A stretch of 64,000 bases of DNA, taken from contig NZ_VLLG01000002.1 of assembly GCF_007830125.1 (NCBI RefSeq), positions 1,620,550 through 1,684,549 of the forward strand. The letters run 5' to 3'. This DNA is from Chitinophaga japonensis (GTDB taxonomy: Bacteria; Bacteroidota; Bacteroidia; Chitinophagales; Chitinophagaceae). A program made the translations under genes and the position numbers. The notes below the pieces were generated by a model. It did not search any database, was not told where the DNA came from, and was given only the letters and a program-made list of their open reading frames with translations. Below are positions 34,105-43,293 of this stretch, piece after piece (position 1 is the stretch's first letter; each line of letters starts with the position of its first letter).

Positions 34105-34971
34105 ATGTTTAAGAAGATTTTCGCGAATAATACTGATAAGGCAGAGATGTCTTTTTTTGATCACCTGGAAGACCTGCGCTGGCATATTGTCAGATCAGTG
34201 GCGGCCATCGCGTTGTTCAGCATATTCGGGTTTGTTTATACCCGTGAGATACTGGACAATGTGATCTTCGGGCCCACCAACCCTGGTTTCCCTTCCTATG
34301 GCCTGTTGTGCAGGTTCAGCCATTTCCTGGGGCTGGGGGACAAGCTGTGTATCACCCCGGTGAAAGTGGAGTTCCAGAACTTTAAGATGGCGGGGCAGAT
34401 CATGCTGCAGTTCAAGCTGGCCTTTATCGTGGGCTTTACCGCCGCTTTCCCTTACATATTCTACGAGTTTTGGCGCTTTGTGAAGCCCGCGCTGAAGGAA
34501 AGGGAGCTGCGGGGCGCCCGTGGCATCATCTTTTGGGTGTCTTTCCAGTTTTTCCTGGGCATTGCGTTCGCCTATTTCCTGATGGCGCCTTTTACCATTA
34601 ACTTCCTGGCCGGTTATACCGTTACAGACAAAGCGGTGAACCAGTTCTTCATGGACGACTACTTTGCGCTGATGACGCAGATCGTATTCGGCATGGGCGT
34701 ACTGTTTGAGCTGCCTATACTGGTGTACTTCCTGTCCAAGGTAGGGCTGATCACGCCGGAGTTCCTCCGCGCTTACCGCCGTCATGCCATTGTGGTGATC
34801 CTGGTGCTGGCCGCCGTTATTACCCCGCCCGATGTGATAGACCAGTTGATCGTGTTTGTGCCGCTGTATTTGCTGTATGAAATCAGTATCTTTATATCCA
34901 GGAAAGCGGTTCGCCAGATGGAGGAGAGAGATAACAGGCCTTTAGCCGATGATGAAGAAGAGTGGTCTTAA
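34105..34971 (+). CDS. tatC: Twin-arginine translocase subunit TatC
   Basis: 288 residues with six membrane helices. The cytoplasmic N-terminus has the signal-recognising motif FFDHLEDLRWHI, and the conserved first cytoplasmic loop has FPYIFYEFWRFVKPALKERE. TatC binds twin-arginine signal peptides of folded proteins. No tatA or tatB gene is adjacent. An insertion between the first two helices (GLLCRFSHFLGLGDKLCITP) is typical of Bacteroidota. The acidic tail ends in DDEEEWS. RpiB follows after 29 nt. Confidence 0.96.
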   Translation: MFKKIFANNTDKAEMSFFDHLEDLRWHIVRSVAAIALFSIFGFVYTREILDNVIFGPTNPGFPSYGLLCRFSHFLGLGDKLCITPVKVEFQNFKMAGQIMLQFKLAFIVGFTAAFPYIFYEFWRFVKPALKERELRGARGIIFWVSFQFFLGIAFAYFLMAPFTINFLAGYTVTDKAVNQFFMDDYFALMTQIVFGMGVLFELPILVYFLSKVGLITPEFLRAYRRHAIVVILVLAAVITPPDVIDQLIVFVPLYLLYEISIFISRKAVRQMEERDNRPLADDEEEWS

Positions 34972-35000
34972 GTAGTGAATGATTGACAAAGGAATGAATT

Positions 35001-35459
35001 ATGCACGCAACATTATTCAATATGTCATTACCGGTAGCGGTAGGTTCCGATCACGCCGGCTTTGACTATAAAGAAGAGATCATTTCCTACCTGGAAGCCA
35101 ATGGCATACAGGTAAAGGATTACGGGGCGCATTCCAGCGAGTCTGCAGATTACCCGGATTATGCGCACCCGGTAGCCACCGCGGTAGAAAGGGAGGAAGC
35201 CGCCTTTGGCATATTGATCTGCGGCAGCGCCAATGGCGTAGCCATCACCGCCAACAAGCACCAGGGCATCAGGGCCGCTGTATGCTGGGGCGAAGAGCTG
35301 GCCAGGCTGGCCCGCGGCCATAACGAGGCCAATGTGCTCTGCATACCGGCCAGGTTTGTAGACACCACGGTGGCCAAGCAGATGGTGGACGTGTTTATAA
35401 ACACGCCTTTTGAAGGCGGCCGCCATGAAACCAGGGTAAGAAAGATTGCCTGTTTATAA
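35001..35459 (+). CDS. rpiB: Ribose-5-phosphate isomerase B
   Basis: 152 residues from ATG 35001, which has AAGGA eight bases upstream; the Met at 35022 (MSLPVAVGSDHAGF) is the alternative. It shows GSDHAGFDYKEEI, DYGAHSSESADYPDYAHPVA with the substrate-binding His, and the catalytic Cys in GILICGSANGVAITANK; the usual CGTG is CGSAN here. It interconverts ribose-5-P and ribulose-5-P in the pentose phosphate pathway. An intrinsic terminator follows 44 nt after the stop. Confidence 0.94.
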   Translation: MHATLFNMSLPVAVGSDHAGFDYKEEIISYLEANGIQVKDYGAHSSESADYPDYAHPVATAVEREEAAFGILICGSANGVAITANKHQGIRAAVCWGEELARLARGHNEANVLCIPARFVDTTVAKQMVDVFINTPFEGGRHETRVRKIACL

Positions 35460-35503
35460 TACAGCAGCAGGAGAAGAGTGCGGTTGACGAGCAAAAATTT
35501 ATG

Positions 35504-35545
35504 AAGCCGGGAGAGGAATGCCATCTTTCCCGGCTTTTATTTTAT
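35504..35545 (+). terminator. Intrinsic terminator after rpiB
   Basis: AAGCCGGGA (35504-35512) pairs with TCCCGGCTT (35528-35536) around a 15-nt loop, followed by TTATTTTAT. Confidence 0.85.
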
Positions 35546-35569
35546 CTTGTATTGATCAATTTATTCAGT

Positions 35570-37168
35570 ATGCAACTGAAACCAGCCATCATATTTTTTT
35601 TCGCCGTGCTGCTCCTCGGCAGCAGTCTGCCGGTGCTGGCCCAGCATGATGAACGTATTGCCACGCCTGCCGGCAAACCTTCCGCGGCCGCCAGGTTTGG
35701 TGCCGGTATTACGGCAGACGCAGTACGGCAACAGTTACAGGTAGTAGCAGCCCCTGAAATGGCCGGCCGTGAAACCGCCACCGAAGGGCAGCGCAAGGCG
35801 GCTGCCTACATTATCTCCCGCTTTGCCGAAGCGGGCCTGCAACCCGGGGCCAACGGCCAGTGGGAGCAATACTTTTACCTCTACCAGGATACCCTTACCG
35901 CCAGCACCCTGACCCTCAACGGGCAGCGCTATACTTTTGGCGAGGACTATTACAGCAGCCTGAAGGAATGCAGCAACCAGCAGTTGCGCGCCTCCAGGAT
36001 CATATTTGCCGGTTACGGCATCAATACGGCAGGCTACAATAACTACCAGGGAATGGAAGTAGCCGGCAATGTGGTGCTGATACTGCCCGGGGAACCGCAT
36101 AAGAATGATACCACTTTTGTGCTCAGCGGCACCCGCCGTCCTTCTTCCTGGGGAGGGCTGGGCAAAAAGATAGCAGAGGCCGCGGCCCGCGAAGCAGCAG
36201 CCGTACTGGTAGTGAATGAAGGCGCCAGCCGCATAGAGCAGGTGGCCGGCGACCGCCTGCGCAGAACGGGCATTTACACCGAGGATGCCCGCCAGAAGAA
36301 AAACAAGATGCCCAATGTCTATTTTATTTCACCGCAAATGGCCGCCGGCCTGCTGAACGTGGAGCACCCCGAGGACCTGCTGGAGCAGGCCGTGGCCGAC
36401 CGGCTGACACCCCGCGTGATAGACCGGCCCGTGCAGATACAGTTCAAAAAAGGTACAAGGGAGCTGCGCTCCAGCAATGTGCTGGCCTACCTGGAAGGCA
36501 CGGATAAAAAAGACGAGGTGGTATTTGTGACCGCTCACTATGATCACCTGGGTACGCAGGACGGGCAGATCTATTACGGTGCGGACGATGATGGCTCCGG
36601 TACGGTAGCCGTGCTGGAAATAGCCGCTGCTTTTGCCCGCGCTAAAGAGGCCGGCTATCCCCCCCGCCGCAGCCTGGTGTTTATGGCCGTATCCGGCGAG
36701 GAAAAGGGCCTGCTGGGCTCCAAGTATTATACGGAGCACCCTATATACCCGCTGGAAAAGACAGTGGTGGACCTGAACATAGATATGATAGGGCGCGTAG
36801 ACCCCATGCATGAAAAGGATACCAATTACGTATACATTATTGGCGATGACAAGCTCAGCTCCGCCCTGCGCCCCATCAATGAAAAGGCCAATGAAATGTT
36901 TACCAGACTGCACCTCGATTACAAGTACAATGACCCGGATGATCCCAACCGTTTCTATTACCGCTCCGATCATTATATGTTTGCCCGGCACGACATCCCG
37001 GTGATCTTCTATTTTAACGGCACGCACGAAGATTATCACCGCAGCACGGATACGGTGGAAAAGATAGATTATCCCCTGCTGTCCCGCCGTGCGCAGTTAG
37101 TGTTCTATACCGCCTGGGAGATCGCGAACCGGGAGGAAAGGCTGACGGTGGACCGGCACAGGAAATGA
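35570..37168 (+). CDS. Secreted M28 family zinc metallopeptidase
   Basis: 532 residues from ATG 35570 (MQLKPAIIFFF), chosen because a Sec signal peptide ending near VLAQ follows directly. A PA-like insertion (about 110-250) is followed by the M28 catalytic domain. Zinc ligands and catalytic acids are visible in TAHYDHLG, YGADDDGSG, SGEEKGLLGS, NIDMIGR and YRSDHYMFA. It should be a periplasmic or exported aminopeptidase. It stands alone between the rpiB terminator and a 414-nt non-coding stretch. Confidence 0.94.
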   Translation: MQLKPAIIFFFAVLLLGSSLPVLAQHDERIATPAGKPSAAARFGAGITADAVRQQLQVVAAPEMAGRETATEGQRKAAAYIISRFAEAGLQPGANGQWEQYFYLYQDTLTASTLTLNGQRYTFGEDYYSSLKECSNQQLRASRIIFAGYGINTAGYNNYQGMEVAGNVVLILPGEPHKNDTTFVLSGTRRPSSWGGLGKKIAEAAAREAAAVLVVNEGASRIEQVAGDRLRRTGIYTEDARQKKNKMPNVYFISPQMAAGLLNVEHPEDLLEQAVADRLTPRVIDRPVQIQFKKGTRELRSSNVLAYLEGTDKKDEVVFVTAHYDHLGTQDGQIYYGADDDGSGTVAVLEIAAAFARAKEAGYPPRRSLVFMAVSGEEKGLLGSKYYTEHPIYPLEKTVVDLNIDMIGRVDPMHEKDTNYVYIIGDDKLSSALRPINEKANEMFTRLHLDYKYNDPDDPNRFYYRSDHYMFARHDIPVIFYFNGTHEDYHRSTDTVEKIDYPLLSRRAQLVFYTAWEIANREERLTVDRHRK

Positions 37169-37582
37169 TCCGCATATGAATCTGCATATTTGTGCATATA
37201 CATATCCGCGTATTTATACATTCTTTTCGTATAGTCGCAAAAAAAAATAGGTAATCCCCTTTTTTTTCAATAACTTAGATAACAACATTAACGCATTAAA
37301 TAAAAATATCTCAGCTTAATGCGGTAAGTGTCATGTAGTAATGCAACAAACGGGAAATCCACGTACATTTTCAGTATAACCAGTTATCAGTCAGTTGTTA
37401 TTTTAATTATTTGTCAGAGTCATTAAAGTAAGATGAGGCATTGTGCCCTGCTTTTGGTAACCTTAAATAGTACCGTCATGAAAACACCTCCTGTTGTATG
37501 TAGCCCCCGTACCGCCCGGCTTAGCTTCCCGGCTGCAGGCGCCAGGTAAAACCCTATTGTCTAATCCTAAAAAATACACCAT
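37169..37582. other. 414-nt non-coding stretch between the M28 peptidase and an ECF sigma gene
   Basis: AT-rich DNA without a convincing gene. The first 50 nt repeat CATAT-containing words about every seven bases and resemble one arm of the heptamer repeats, but no matching second arm is found. A 23-codon frame at 37479-37550 has no recognisable features. No full consensus promoter is seen for the sigma gene. Confidence 0.5.
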
Positions 37583-38083
37583 ATGTCGTCCACCGAATTC
37601 AACAATTTGTTAATGGGGAACGCAGATTTTCTGAGGCCCTACGCAATTACACTCACCAAGGATTCGGAGTCTGCGAAAGACCTTTTCCAGGAAACCCTTT
37701 ACCGCGCACTCGCCAATCGTGACAAGTACCTGGCCGGCACTAACATCCGCGCCTGGCTGTACACGATCATGCGCAACATTTTCATTAACAACTACCGCCG
37801 CGGCAACCGCCAGTTCCGCCTGCTGGACAATGCTACCGGCGATTACCTGCTGCATCACCAGCAGCCGGCAATCGGCAACTATGCAGAGAACGGCCTGCGG
37901 GTAAAGGACGTGCACATGGCTATCTACAACCTGCCACCCATATTCAAGCAGCCCTTCCTATTGTACTACGAAGGGTATAAATATTATGAGATCGCCGTTA
38001 TTCTCAATGAGCCGCTGGGCACGGTGAAGAGCCGGATCCACTTTGCCCGTAAGATGCTTAAATCCCGCATTGCCCGTTATTAA
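37583..38083 (+). CDS. ECF-type RNA polymerase sigma factor
   Basis: 166 residues with region 2 (about 12-75: FLRPYAITLTKDSESAKDLFQET, NIRAWLYTIMRNIFINNYRR) and region 4 (about 108-162: LPPIFKQPFLLYYEGYKYYEIA, PLGTVKSRIHFARKML). It should direct RNA polymerase to its own promoter set. No anti-sigma gene is adjacent; the next gene is the UvrD helicase, 53 nt downstream. Stand-alone ECF factors of this type are frequent in Bacteroidota and often respond to stress. Confidence 0.93.
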   Translation: MSSTEFNNLLMGNADFLRPYAITLTKDSESAKDLFQETLYRALANRDKYLAGTNIRAWLYTIMRNIFINNYRRGNRQFRLLDNATGDYLLHHQQPAIGNYAENGLRVKDVHMAIYNLPPIFKQPFLLYYEGYKYYEIAVILNEPLGTVKSRIHFARKMLKSRIARY

Positions 38084-38136
38084 CCCCTTCGGTCTGTCTA
38101 AATTTGGTATTTTTACATTTTCATTCAACGAATGTG

Positions 38137-40473
38137 ATGAATCCAAATTATTTAGACGAACTGAACGAACGCCAGCGGGAAGCCGTTGCCCATATCAATG
38201 GCCCCCTGATGATAGTGGCCGGTGCAGGCTCCGGCAAAACGAAGGTACTGACCACCCGTATTGCCCACCTGATGCGTAATGGAGTAGACTCCTTCAACAT
38301 ACTGGCACTGACCTTTACCAACAAGGCTGCCCGCGAAATGAAAGAGCGCGTGGAAAAGATACTCGGCGGCAGCGAAGCCCGCAACCTGTACATAGGCACC
38401 TTCCACTCCGTATTTGCCCGCTTGTTACGCGCAGAAGCCCACCGCCTCGGTTATCCCAACGACTTTACCATTTACGATACCGACGACGCCAAAAGCGTGA
38501 TCAAGACCATCATCAACGAGCAGAACCTGGACGACAAGCACTACAAGCCCAACTTTGTATACAACCGCATTTCCGCGGCCAAGAACAGCCTGATGGGCCC
38601 GGAGGAATACCAGCATGATTACTACGTGCAGCAGGAAGACATGCGGGGCAACCGGCCCATGATCGGTAAGATATACGAGATGTACGCCAAGCGTTGCTTC
38701 AAGAACGGGGCGATGGATTTTGACGACCTGCTGTTCAAAATGTACATCCTGCTGAAGCAGTTCCCCGAAGTGCTGCACAAGTACCAGCACAAGTTCAAGT
38801 ACATCATGATCGACGAGTACCAGGATACCAACCCGGCCCAGTACGAGATCATCAAGCTGCTGGGCGCCGTGCACGAGAACATCTGCGTGGTGGGGGATGA
38901 TGCGCAGAGCATCTACTCCTTCCGCGGCGCTACCATCCAGAACATCCTGCAGTTTGAAAAGGATTATGAAGACGTCAGGGTGGTAAAGCTGGAGCAGAAC
39001 TACCGCAGCACCAAGTCCATCCTGAACGTGGCCAACGAGGTGATCGCGCATAACAAAGGCCAGATAGAAAAAGCCCTTTGGACCAATAACATGGAGGGCG
39101 AAAAGATAAAGCTGGTGCGCACCATGACGGACAACGAGGAAGGTAAGCACGTGGCGGATACCATTGCGGAGCAGAAGCTGCGTAACCATTATGAGAACCG
39201 CGACTTTGCCATCCTGTACCGTACCAACGCCCAGAGCCGCTCCTTCGAGGAAAGCCTGCGGCGCAAGGCCATTCCCTACCGTATTTACGGCGGCATTTCC
39301 TTCTACCAGCGCAAGGAGATCAAGGATTTCCTGGCCTACCTGCGCATTACCATCAATACCCGCGACGAGGAAAGCCTGAAACGTATTATCAATTACCCGG
39401 TAAGAGGCATTGGTAAAACCACCATAGAAAAAGCGGTTATCTACAGCAACGAGCACAACATTACCTTCTGGGAAGTGCTGGAGCGCGCCCGGGAGTTTGG
39501 TTTCAAGGGCGGCACCCTGGAAGCCATTGATGGCTTTGTCACTATGATCCGCAGCTTCCAGGCCATTATGGACAAGCATAATGCCTATGATGTGGCCGTG
39601 CAGGTAGGTAAAAGCACCAATATCGTCAAAGAGCTGTTCAACGATAAGACCACTGAAGGCCTGGCCCGGTATGAGAATATACAGGAGCTGCTGAACTCCA
39701 TCAAGGAATTTACGGAAACACCTACCGAGGACGGGGAGCTGCTGGATAAAAGCCTGGGCTCCTACCTGCAGCAGATCACCCTGCTGACCGATGCGGATCA
39801 GGGTGATGATGAGAACAGTGACGTGGTAAAGCTGATGACCATCCATGCCGCCAAAGGGCTGGAGTTTCCCGTAGTATTTTCCGTGGGGCTGGAAGAGAAC
39901 CTTTTTCCCAGCACCCTGTCTATCAATACCCGGGAAGAGCTGGAAGAGGAGCGGCGCTTGTTCTATGTGGCCATTACCCGCGCCAAATCCCGCCTGTGGC
40001 TCACGTATGCCAACAGCCGCTACCGTTTTGGCAGCCTGGTGCAGAATGAGCCCAGCCGTTTTCTAGAGGAAATGCCCGAGCAGTTCATAGACCGCAGCTA
40101 CGCCGGTGGCGGCGCCATGCGCAACACTTTTGGCGGCGGCGGTGGCCTTTGGAACAATGGCGGCGGCAACAATATGTTTGACCGCATGCAGAAAAAAACG
40201 CCTGCCGCTGCGGCTTCGCCGGCTGCCCGCCCTGCGCCCAAGCCTGCTTCGGCCCCGGCCAGCACGCATGTACCCTCGCCCGGCTTTGCGCCGGATGACC
40301 CGGCCCTGATGGAAACCGGCATGGAAGTGGAGCACCAGAAGTTCGGGTTTGGCACCATCCTGAGCATGGAGGGCGCGCCCAATAACCGCATTGCCACCGT
40401 AGTATTTCCCAAGGGTGGCGGCGAGAAAAAGATCATGCTGAATTATGCCCGCTTAATGATAGTGAAGAAATAG
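38137..40473 (+). CDS. UvrD/PcrA-type superfamily 1 DNA helicase
   Basis: 778 residues from ATG 38137 (MNPNYLDELNERQREAV). Helicase motifs are complete: Q-motif region, Walker A GAGSGKTK, TFTNKAAREMKER, Walker B DEYQDTNPAQYE, GDDAQSIYSFRGA, LEQNYRS, AAKGLEFPVVF and VAITRAKSRLW. A Gly/Asn-rich then Ala/Pro-rich linker (about 650-710) leads to a Tudor-like C-terminal domain (VEHQKFGFGTILSMEG) as in PcrA/UvrD, which binds RNA polymerase. The protein unwinds DNA in excision repair, mismatch repair or conflict resolution. RecX follows after 35 nt of repeat-like DNA. Confidence 0.95.
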   Translation: MNPNYLDELNERQREAVAHINGPLMIVAGAGSGKTKVLTTRIAHLMRNGVDSFNILALTFTNKAAREMKERVEKILGGSEARNLYIGTFHSVFARLLRAEAHRLGYPNDFTIYDTDDAKSVIKTIINEQNLDDKHYKPNFVYNRISAAKNSLMGPEEYQHDYYVQQEDMRGNRPMIGKIYEMYAKRCFKNGAMDFDDLLFKMYILLKQFPEVLHKYQHKFKYIMIDEYQDTNPAQYEIIKLLGAVHENICVVGDDAQSIYSFRGATIQNILQFEKDYEDVRVVKLEQNYRSTKSILNVANEVIAHNKGQIEKALWTNNMEGEKIKLVRTMTDNEEGKHVADTIAEQKLRNHYENRDFAILYRTNAQSRSFEESLRRKAIPYRIYGGISFYQRKEIKDFLAYLRITINTRDEESLKRIINYPVRGIGKTTIEKAVIYSNEHNITFWEVLERAREFGFKGGTLEAIDGFVTMIRSFQAIMDKHNAYDVAVQVGKSTNIVKELFNDKTTEGLARYENIQELLNSIKEFTETPTEDGELLDKSLGSYLQQITLLTDADQGDDENSDVVKLMTIHAAKGLEFPVVFSVGLEENLFPSTLSINTREELEEERRLFYVAITRAKSRLWLTYANSRYRFGSLVQNEPSRFLEEMPEQFIDRSYAGGGAMRNTFGGGGGLWNNGGGNNMFDRMQKKTPAAAASPAARPAPKPASAPASTHVPSPGFAPDDPALMETGMEVEHQKFGFGTILSMEGAPNNRIATVVFPKGGGEKKIMLNYARLMIVKK

Positions 40474-40508
40474 CGATTAGCTGATAGCTAACGCTGACAG
40501 CTTGTCTT
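40474..40508. repeat. Single heptamer-like arm after the UvrD stop
   Basis: Right after the stop come AGC-type words of about seven bases (AGCGATT, AGCTGAT, AGCTAAC, GCTGACA). TTAGCT and AGCTAA form a 6-bp hairpin with a GAT loop. No second long arm is present. It may be a reduced relative of the paired heptamer repeats. Confidence 0.35.
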
Positions 40509-40970
40509 ATGAATACGGATACAACTGTCCTGCAAAAGCTCCGCCACTACTGCGCCTACCAGGAACGCTGCCATAGCGAGGTCCTGCAGAAATGCCGGGA
40601 GCTGGGTGTGTGGGGCGATGCCGCAGGAGCGATTATTGCGGAGCTGATAGCAGATAATTTCCTGAACGAGGAGCGTTTTGCCAAAGCCTTTGCCGGCGGC
40701 AAGTTCCGCAGCAGGCAATGGGGCCGTCGCCGGATCGTGATGGAGCTGCAGCACCGCCAGGTATCCGCCTACTGCATTAAAAAAGGATTGCAGGAAATAG
40801 ACGAGGCGGATTATCGCCGTGTGCTGGCGCAACTGGCGGAAAAGAAGTACGCCACCCTGCAGGGCCAGCACCCGCTCAGGCAAAAGCAGAAAACCATGCA
40901 GTACCTGCTGCAGAAGGGGTTTGAGCCGGAGCTGGCGCAGGCGGCCATAGCAGAAATTATAGACGTATAG
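40509..40970 (+). CDS. recX: RecX-family regulatory protein
   Basis: 153 residues in three-helix repeats typical of RecX: CAYQERCHSEVLQKCRELGV, LIADNFLNEERFAKAFAGGK and QWGRRRIVMELQHRQVS, with a C-terminal repeat KQKTMQYLLQKGFEPELAQ. RecX binds in the RecA filament groove and limits or modulates RecA. recA is not in the window; the pairing with a UvrD-type helicase is a repair-related neighbourhood. Confidence 0.88.
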   Translation: MNTDTTVLQKLRHYCAYQERCHSEVLQKCRELGVWGDAAGAIIAELIADNFLNEERFAKAFAGGKFRSRQWGRRRIVMELQHRQVSAYCIKKGLQEIDEADYRRVLAQLAEKKYATLQGQHPLRQKQKTMQYLLQKGFEPELAQAAIAEIIDV

Positions 40971-41002
40971 CGCTTCAGGCGTTTAGCACAACTTGTATTA
41001 TC

Positions 41003-41797
41003 ATGTCAGACCTGAAAGTAACACTTATCCAGACGCAGTTGCACTGGGAAGACATCGCTGCCAACCTGCGGATGTTCGATGAAAAGATCAATGCTATTCC
41101 CGGCCGTACGGAAGTGATCGTGCTGCCGGAAATGTTCAGCACCGGTTTCAGTATGCAATCCGAAAAGCTGGCGGAAACCATGGATGGCAGCGCCGTGCAG
41201 TGGATGAAGCGAAAAGCGGCGGAAAAGAACGTGATCATTACCGGCAGCCTTATCATCAGGGATAATGACCGCTATGTGAACCGCCTGGTATGGATGCAGC
41301 CCAATGGCGTATACGGCACTTACGACAAGCGCCACCTGTTTGGCTATGCCGGCGAACAGGAACATTACCAGCCGGGCGACCGGCGCCTCATTGCCCAGGT
41401 AAAAGGCTGGAAGATCAACCTCTCGATCTGTTACGACCTGCGCTTTCCCGTATGGGCGCGCAACGTTATTGTGCCGGAAACCGGCGCACCGGCGTATGAT
41501 GTGCTCATTAATGTGGCCAACTGGCCGGAACGGCGCAGCCTTGCCTGGGAAACATTGCTGCAGGCGCGCGCCATAGAAAATCAATGTTACGTGGTGGGCC
41601 TGAACCGGGTTGGAAATGACGGTAACAACATTTACCACAGGGGCGACAGCAGCGTTATAGACCCGCTGGGCGAGATCGTTTACCGGAGGAGCCATGATGA
41701 AGATATATTCACCTGCACCCTGGAGCGCGCCCGCCTGCAGGAGGTGAGGGAAAAACTGCCCTTCCTGAAAGACGCGGATAAATTCCAGGTATTTTGA
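41003..41797 (+). CDS. Omega-amidase / carbon-nitrogen hydrolase (YafV-like)
   Basis: 264 residues with the nitrilase-superfamily triad: Glu in VIVLPEMFSTGFSM (about 43), Lys in TYDKRHLFGYAGEQ (about 110) and the nucleophile Cys in LSICYDLRFPVWARN (about 144). The sequence resembles YafV/NIT2-type omega-amidases, which hydrolyse 2-oxoglutaramate and 2-oxosuccinamate and so repair by-products of glutamine transaminases. The stop codon TGA overlaps the TTG start of the VOC-family gene. Confidence 0.93.
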   Translation: MSDLKVTLIQTQLHWEDIAANLRMFDEKINAIPGRTEVIVLPEMFSTGFSMQSEKLAETMDGSAVQWMKRKAAEKNVIITGSLIIRDNDRYVNRLVWMQPNGVYGTYDKRHLFGYAGEQEHYQPGDRRLIAQVKGWKINLSICYDLRFPVWARNVIVPETGAPAYDVLINVANWPERRSLAWETLLQARAIENQCYVVGLNRVGNDGNNIYHRGDSSVIDPLGEIVYRRSHDEDIFTCTLERARLQEVREKLPFLKDADKFQVF

Positions 41798-42177
41798 TAG
41801 CCGCCGTACATCATATCGCCATTATCTGCGCTGACTACGAACGCAGCAAGGCGTTCTATACGCAGGTGCTGGGCCTGCAGGTGGTGCAGGAAGTGTACCG
41901 GGAGGAGCGCCGGTCCTGGAAGCTGGACCTGGCCCTGGGGCCGCAATACATCATAGAGCTGTTCTCCTTCCCTGATCCGCCGCCAAGGCCCAGCCGCCCG
42001 GAAGCCTGCGGACTGCGGCACCTGGCCTTTGCAGTAAGGGATCTTGACACGGCGGTGCAACAATTGCAGCAGCAGGGTGTTATAACGGAACCGATCCGTA
42101 CCGATCCCCATACCGGTAAACGGTTCACTTTCTTTACAGATCCTGACGGACTACCGTTAGAACTATACGAACTTTAA
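41794..42177 (+). CDS. VOC-family (glyoxalase/dioxygenase fold) protein
   Basis: 127 residues with a TTG start overlapping the amidase stop (TTGA). One vicinal-oxygen-chelate domain: VHHIAIICADYERSKAFYTQ at the N-terminus (metal His), CGLRHLAFAVRDLD in the middle and FFTDPDGLPLELYEL at the end with the metal Glu. This is the SMU1112c/YwbC-like type whose reaction is undefined; glyoxalase I-like activity is possible. It lies in an apparent plus-strand run of recX, amidase, VOC, nagA and a GT39-like gene. Confidence 0.9.
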   Translation: MIAAVHHIAIICADYERSKAFYTQVLGLQVVQEVYREERRSWKLDLALGPQYIIELFSFPDPPPRPSRPEACGLRHLAFAVRDLDTAVQQLQQQGVITEPIRTDPHTGKRFTFFTDPDGLPLELYEL

Positions 42178-42187
42178 CGATACTGCC

Positions 42188-43285
42188 ATGCCGGTTACTT
42201 ATCTCAATGCACGTATTTTCACAGGCGACCGCTTCCTGGACGACCATGCGGTACTCACGGACAATGGACGTATCATTGGCGTGCTGCCGGTATCGGAAGT
42301 ACCGGGCAGCGGCGAAACGGTGGACCTGCAGGGCGCTACCCTGGCACCTGCGCTGATAGATCTGCAGATATATGGCGGAAACGGGCAACTGTTTCCCCTG
42401 AGCACGGATATGGCTTCGCTGGCAGCTACCTATGAGTACTGCCGCAGCGGCGGGGCCGCCTGGTTTATGCCCACCGTGCCTACCAGTTCCCGGGAAGTGA
42501 TGCTGCGCGCCATACAGGCGGTACGGCAGTATTGGGAACAGGGAGGGAAAGGCGTGCTGGGCCTGCACCTCGAAGGGCCTTTCATTAATGCCGAAAAGAA
42601 AGGCGCGCATCTGCAGCAGTACATTACCACCCCTGCGCAGGCGGATATTGACCTCCTGCTGGAGCAGGGGCAGGGCATCATCAAAATGATGACCCTGGCG
42701 CCGGAATGCTGCGCACCCCAACTGGTAAAACAACTGCAGGATGCCGGCATACTGGTGTCTGCCGGGCATAGCAACGCCACTTACGGGCAGGCCTATACTG
42801 CTTTTGACAATGGCATTCCTGCTGCCACCCACCTGTTCAACGCCATGTCTGCCCTGCAGAGCCGCGCCCCGGGCATGGTAGGCGCTATCTACGATCATGA
42901 CCGGGTATGCGCCAGCGTAGTGGCGGACGGTATCCACGTGGATTTTGCATCCATCCGTATCAGCAAAAAGATCATGGGTCCGCGGCTTTTCCTGATCACC
43001 GATGCGGTGGCGGAAAGCCGTACCGGCGACTATATCTATATTTTTGATAAGGACCGTTATGTGAATGCACAGGGCACCCTTTCCGGTTCCTGCCTCACCA
43101 TGATGCAGGCGGTCAAGAACTGTGTGCAGCAGGTAGGTATTCCCCTGGACGAGGCGCTGCGCATGGCCTCCGCCTACCCGGCCGCGCTGGCCGGCATGGA
43201 CCGGGAGCTGGGCCGCATTGCTGCCGGCTACCAGGCCTGCATGGTGGCCTTTGATGAGAACCTGAACGTAAGTAGGATGATATAA
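42188..43285 (+). CDS. nagA: N-acetylglucosamine-6-phosphate deacetylase
   Basis: 365 residues of the amidohydrolase fold. Metal and substrate residues are visible: Glu in GLHLEGPFIN, His in VSAGHSNATY, His in ATHLFNAMS and the catalytic Asp in LITDAVAES. It removes the acetyl group from GlcNAc-6-P, feeding peptidoglycan or chitin breakdown products into glucosamine metabolism. nagB is not in the window. The first metal-binding His-x-His at the end of strand 1 is replaced by DLQIYGGNG, as in NagA enzymes that use a single metal. Confidence 0.94.
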   Translation: MPVTYLNARIFTGDRFLDDHAVLTDNGRIIGVLPVSEVPGSGETVDLQGATLAPALIDLQIYGGNGQLFPLSTDMASLAATYEYCRSGGAAWFMPTVPTSSREVMLRAIQAVRQYWEQGGKGVLGLHLEGPFINAEKKGAHLQQYITTPAQADIDLLLEQGQGIIKMMTLAPECCAPQLVKQLQDAGILVSAGHSNATYGQAYTAFDNGIPAATHLFNAMSALQSRAPGMVGAIYDHDRVCASVVADGIHVDFASIRISKKIMGPRLFLITDAVAESRTGDYIYIFDKDRYVNAQGTLSGSCLTMMQAVKNCVQQVGIPLDEALRMASAYPAALAGMDRELGRIAAGYQACMVAFDENLNVSRMI

Positions 43286-43293
43286 AAAACTGT

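Noticed and set aside
37479..37550. 23-codon frame upstream of the ECF sigma gene
   Set aside because: Too short, no signal or motif, and no supporting promoter or ribosome-binding site.
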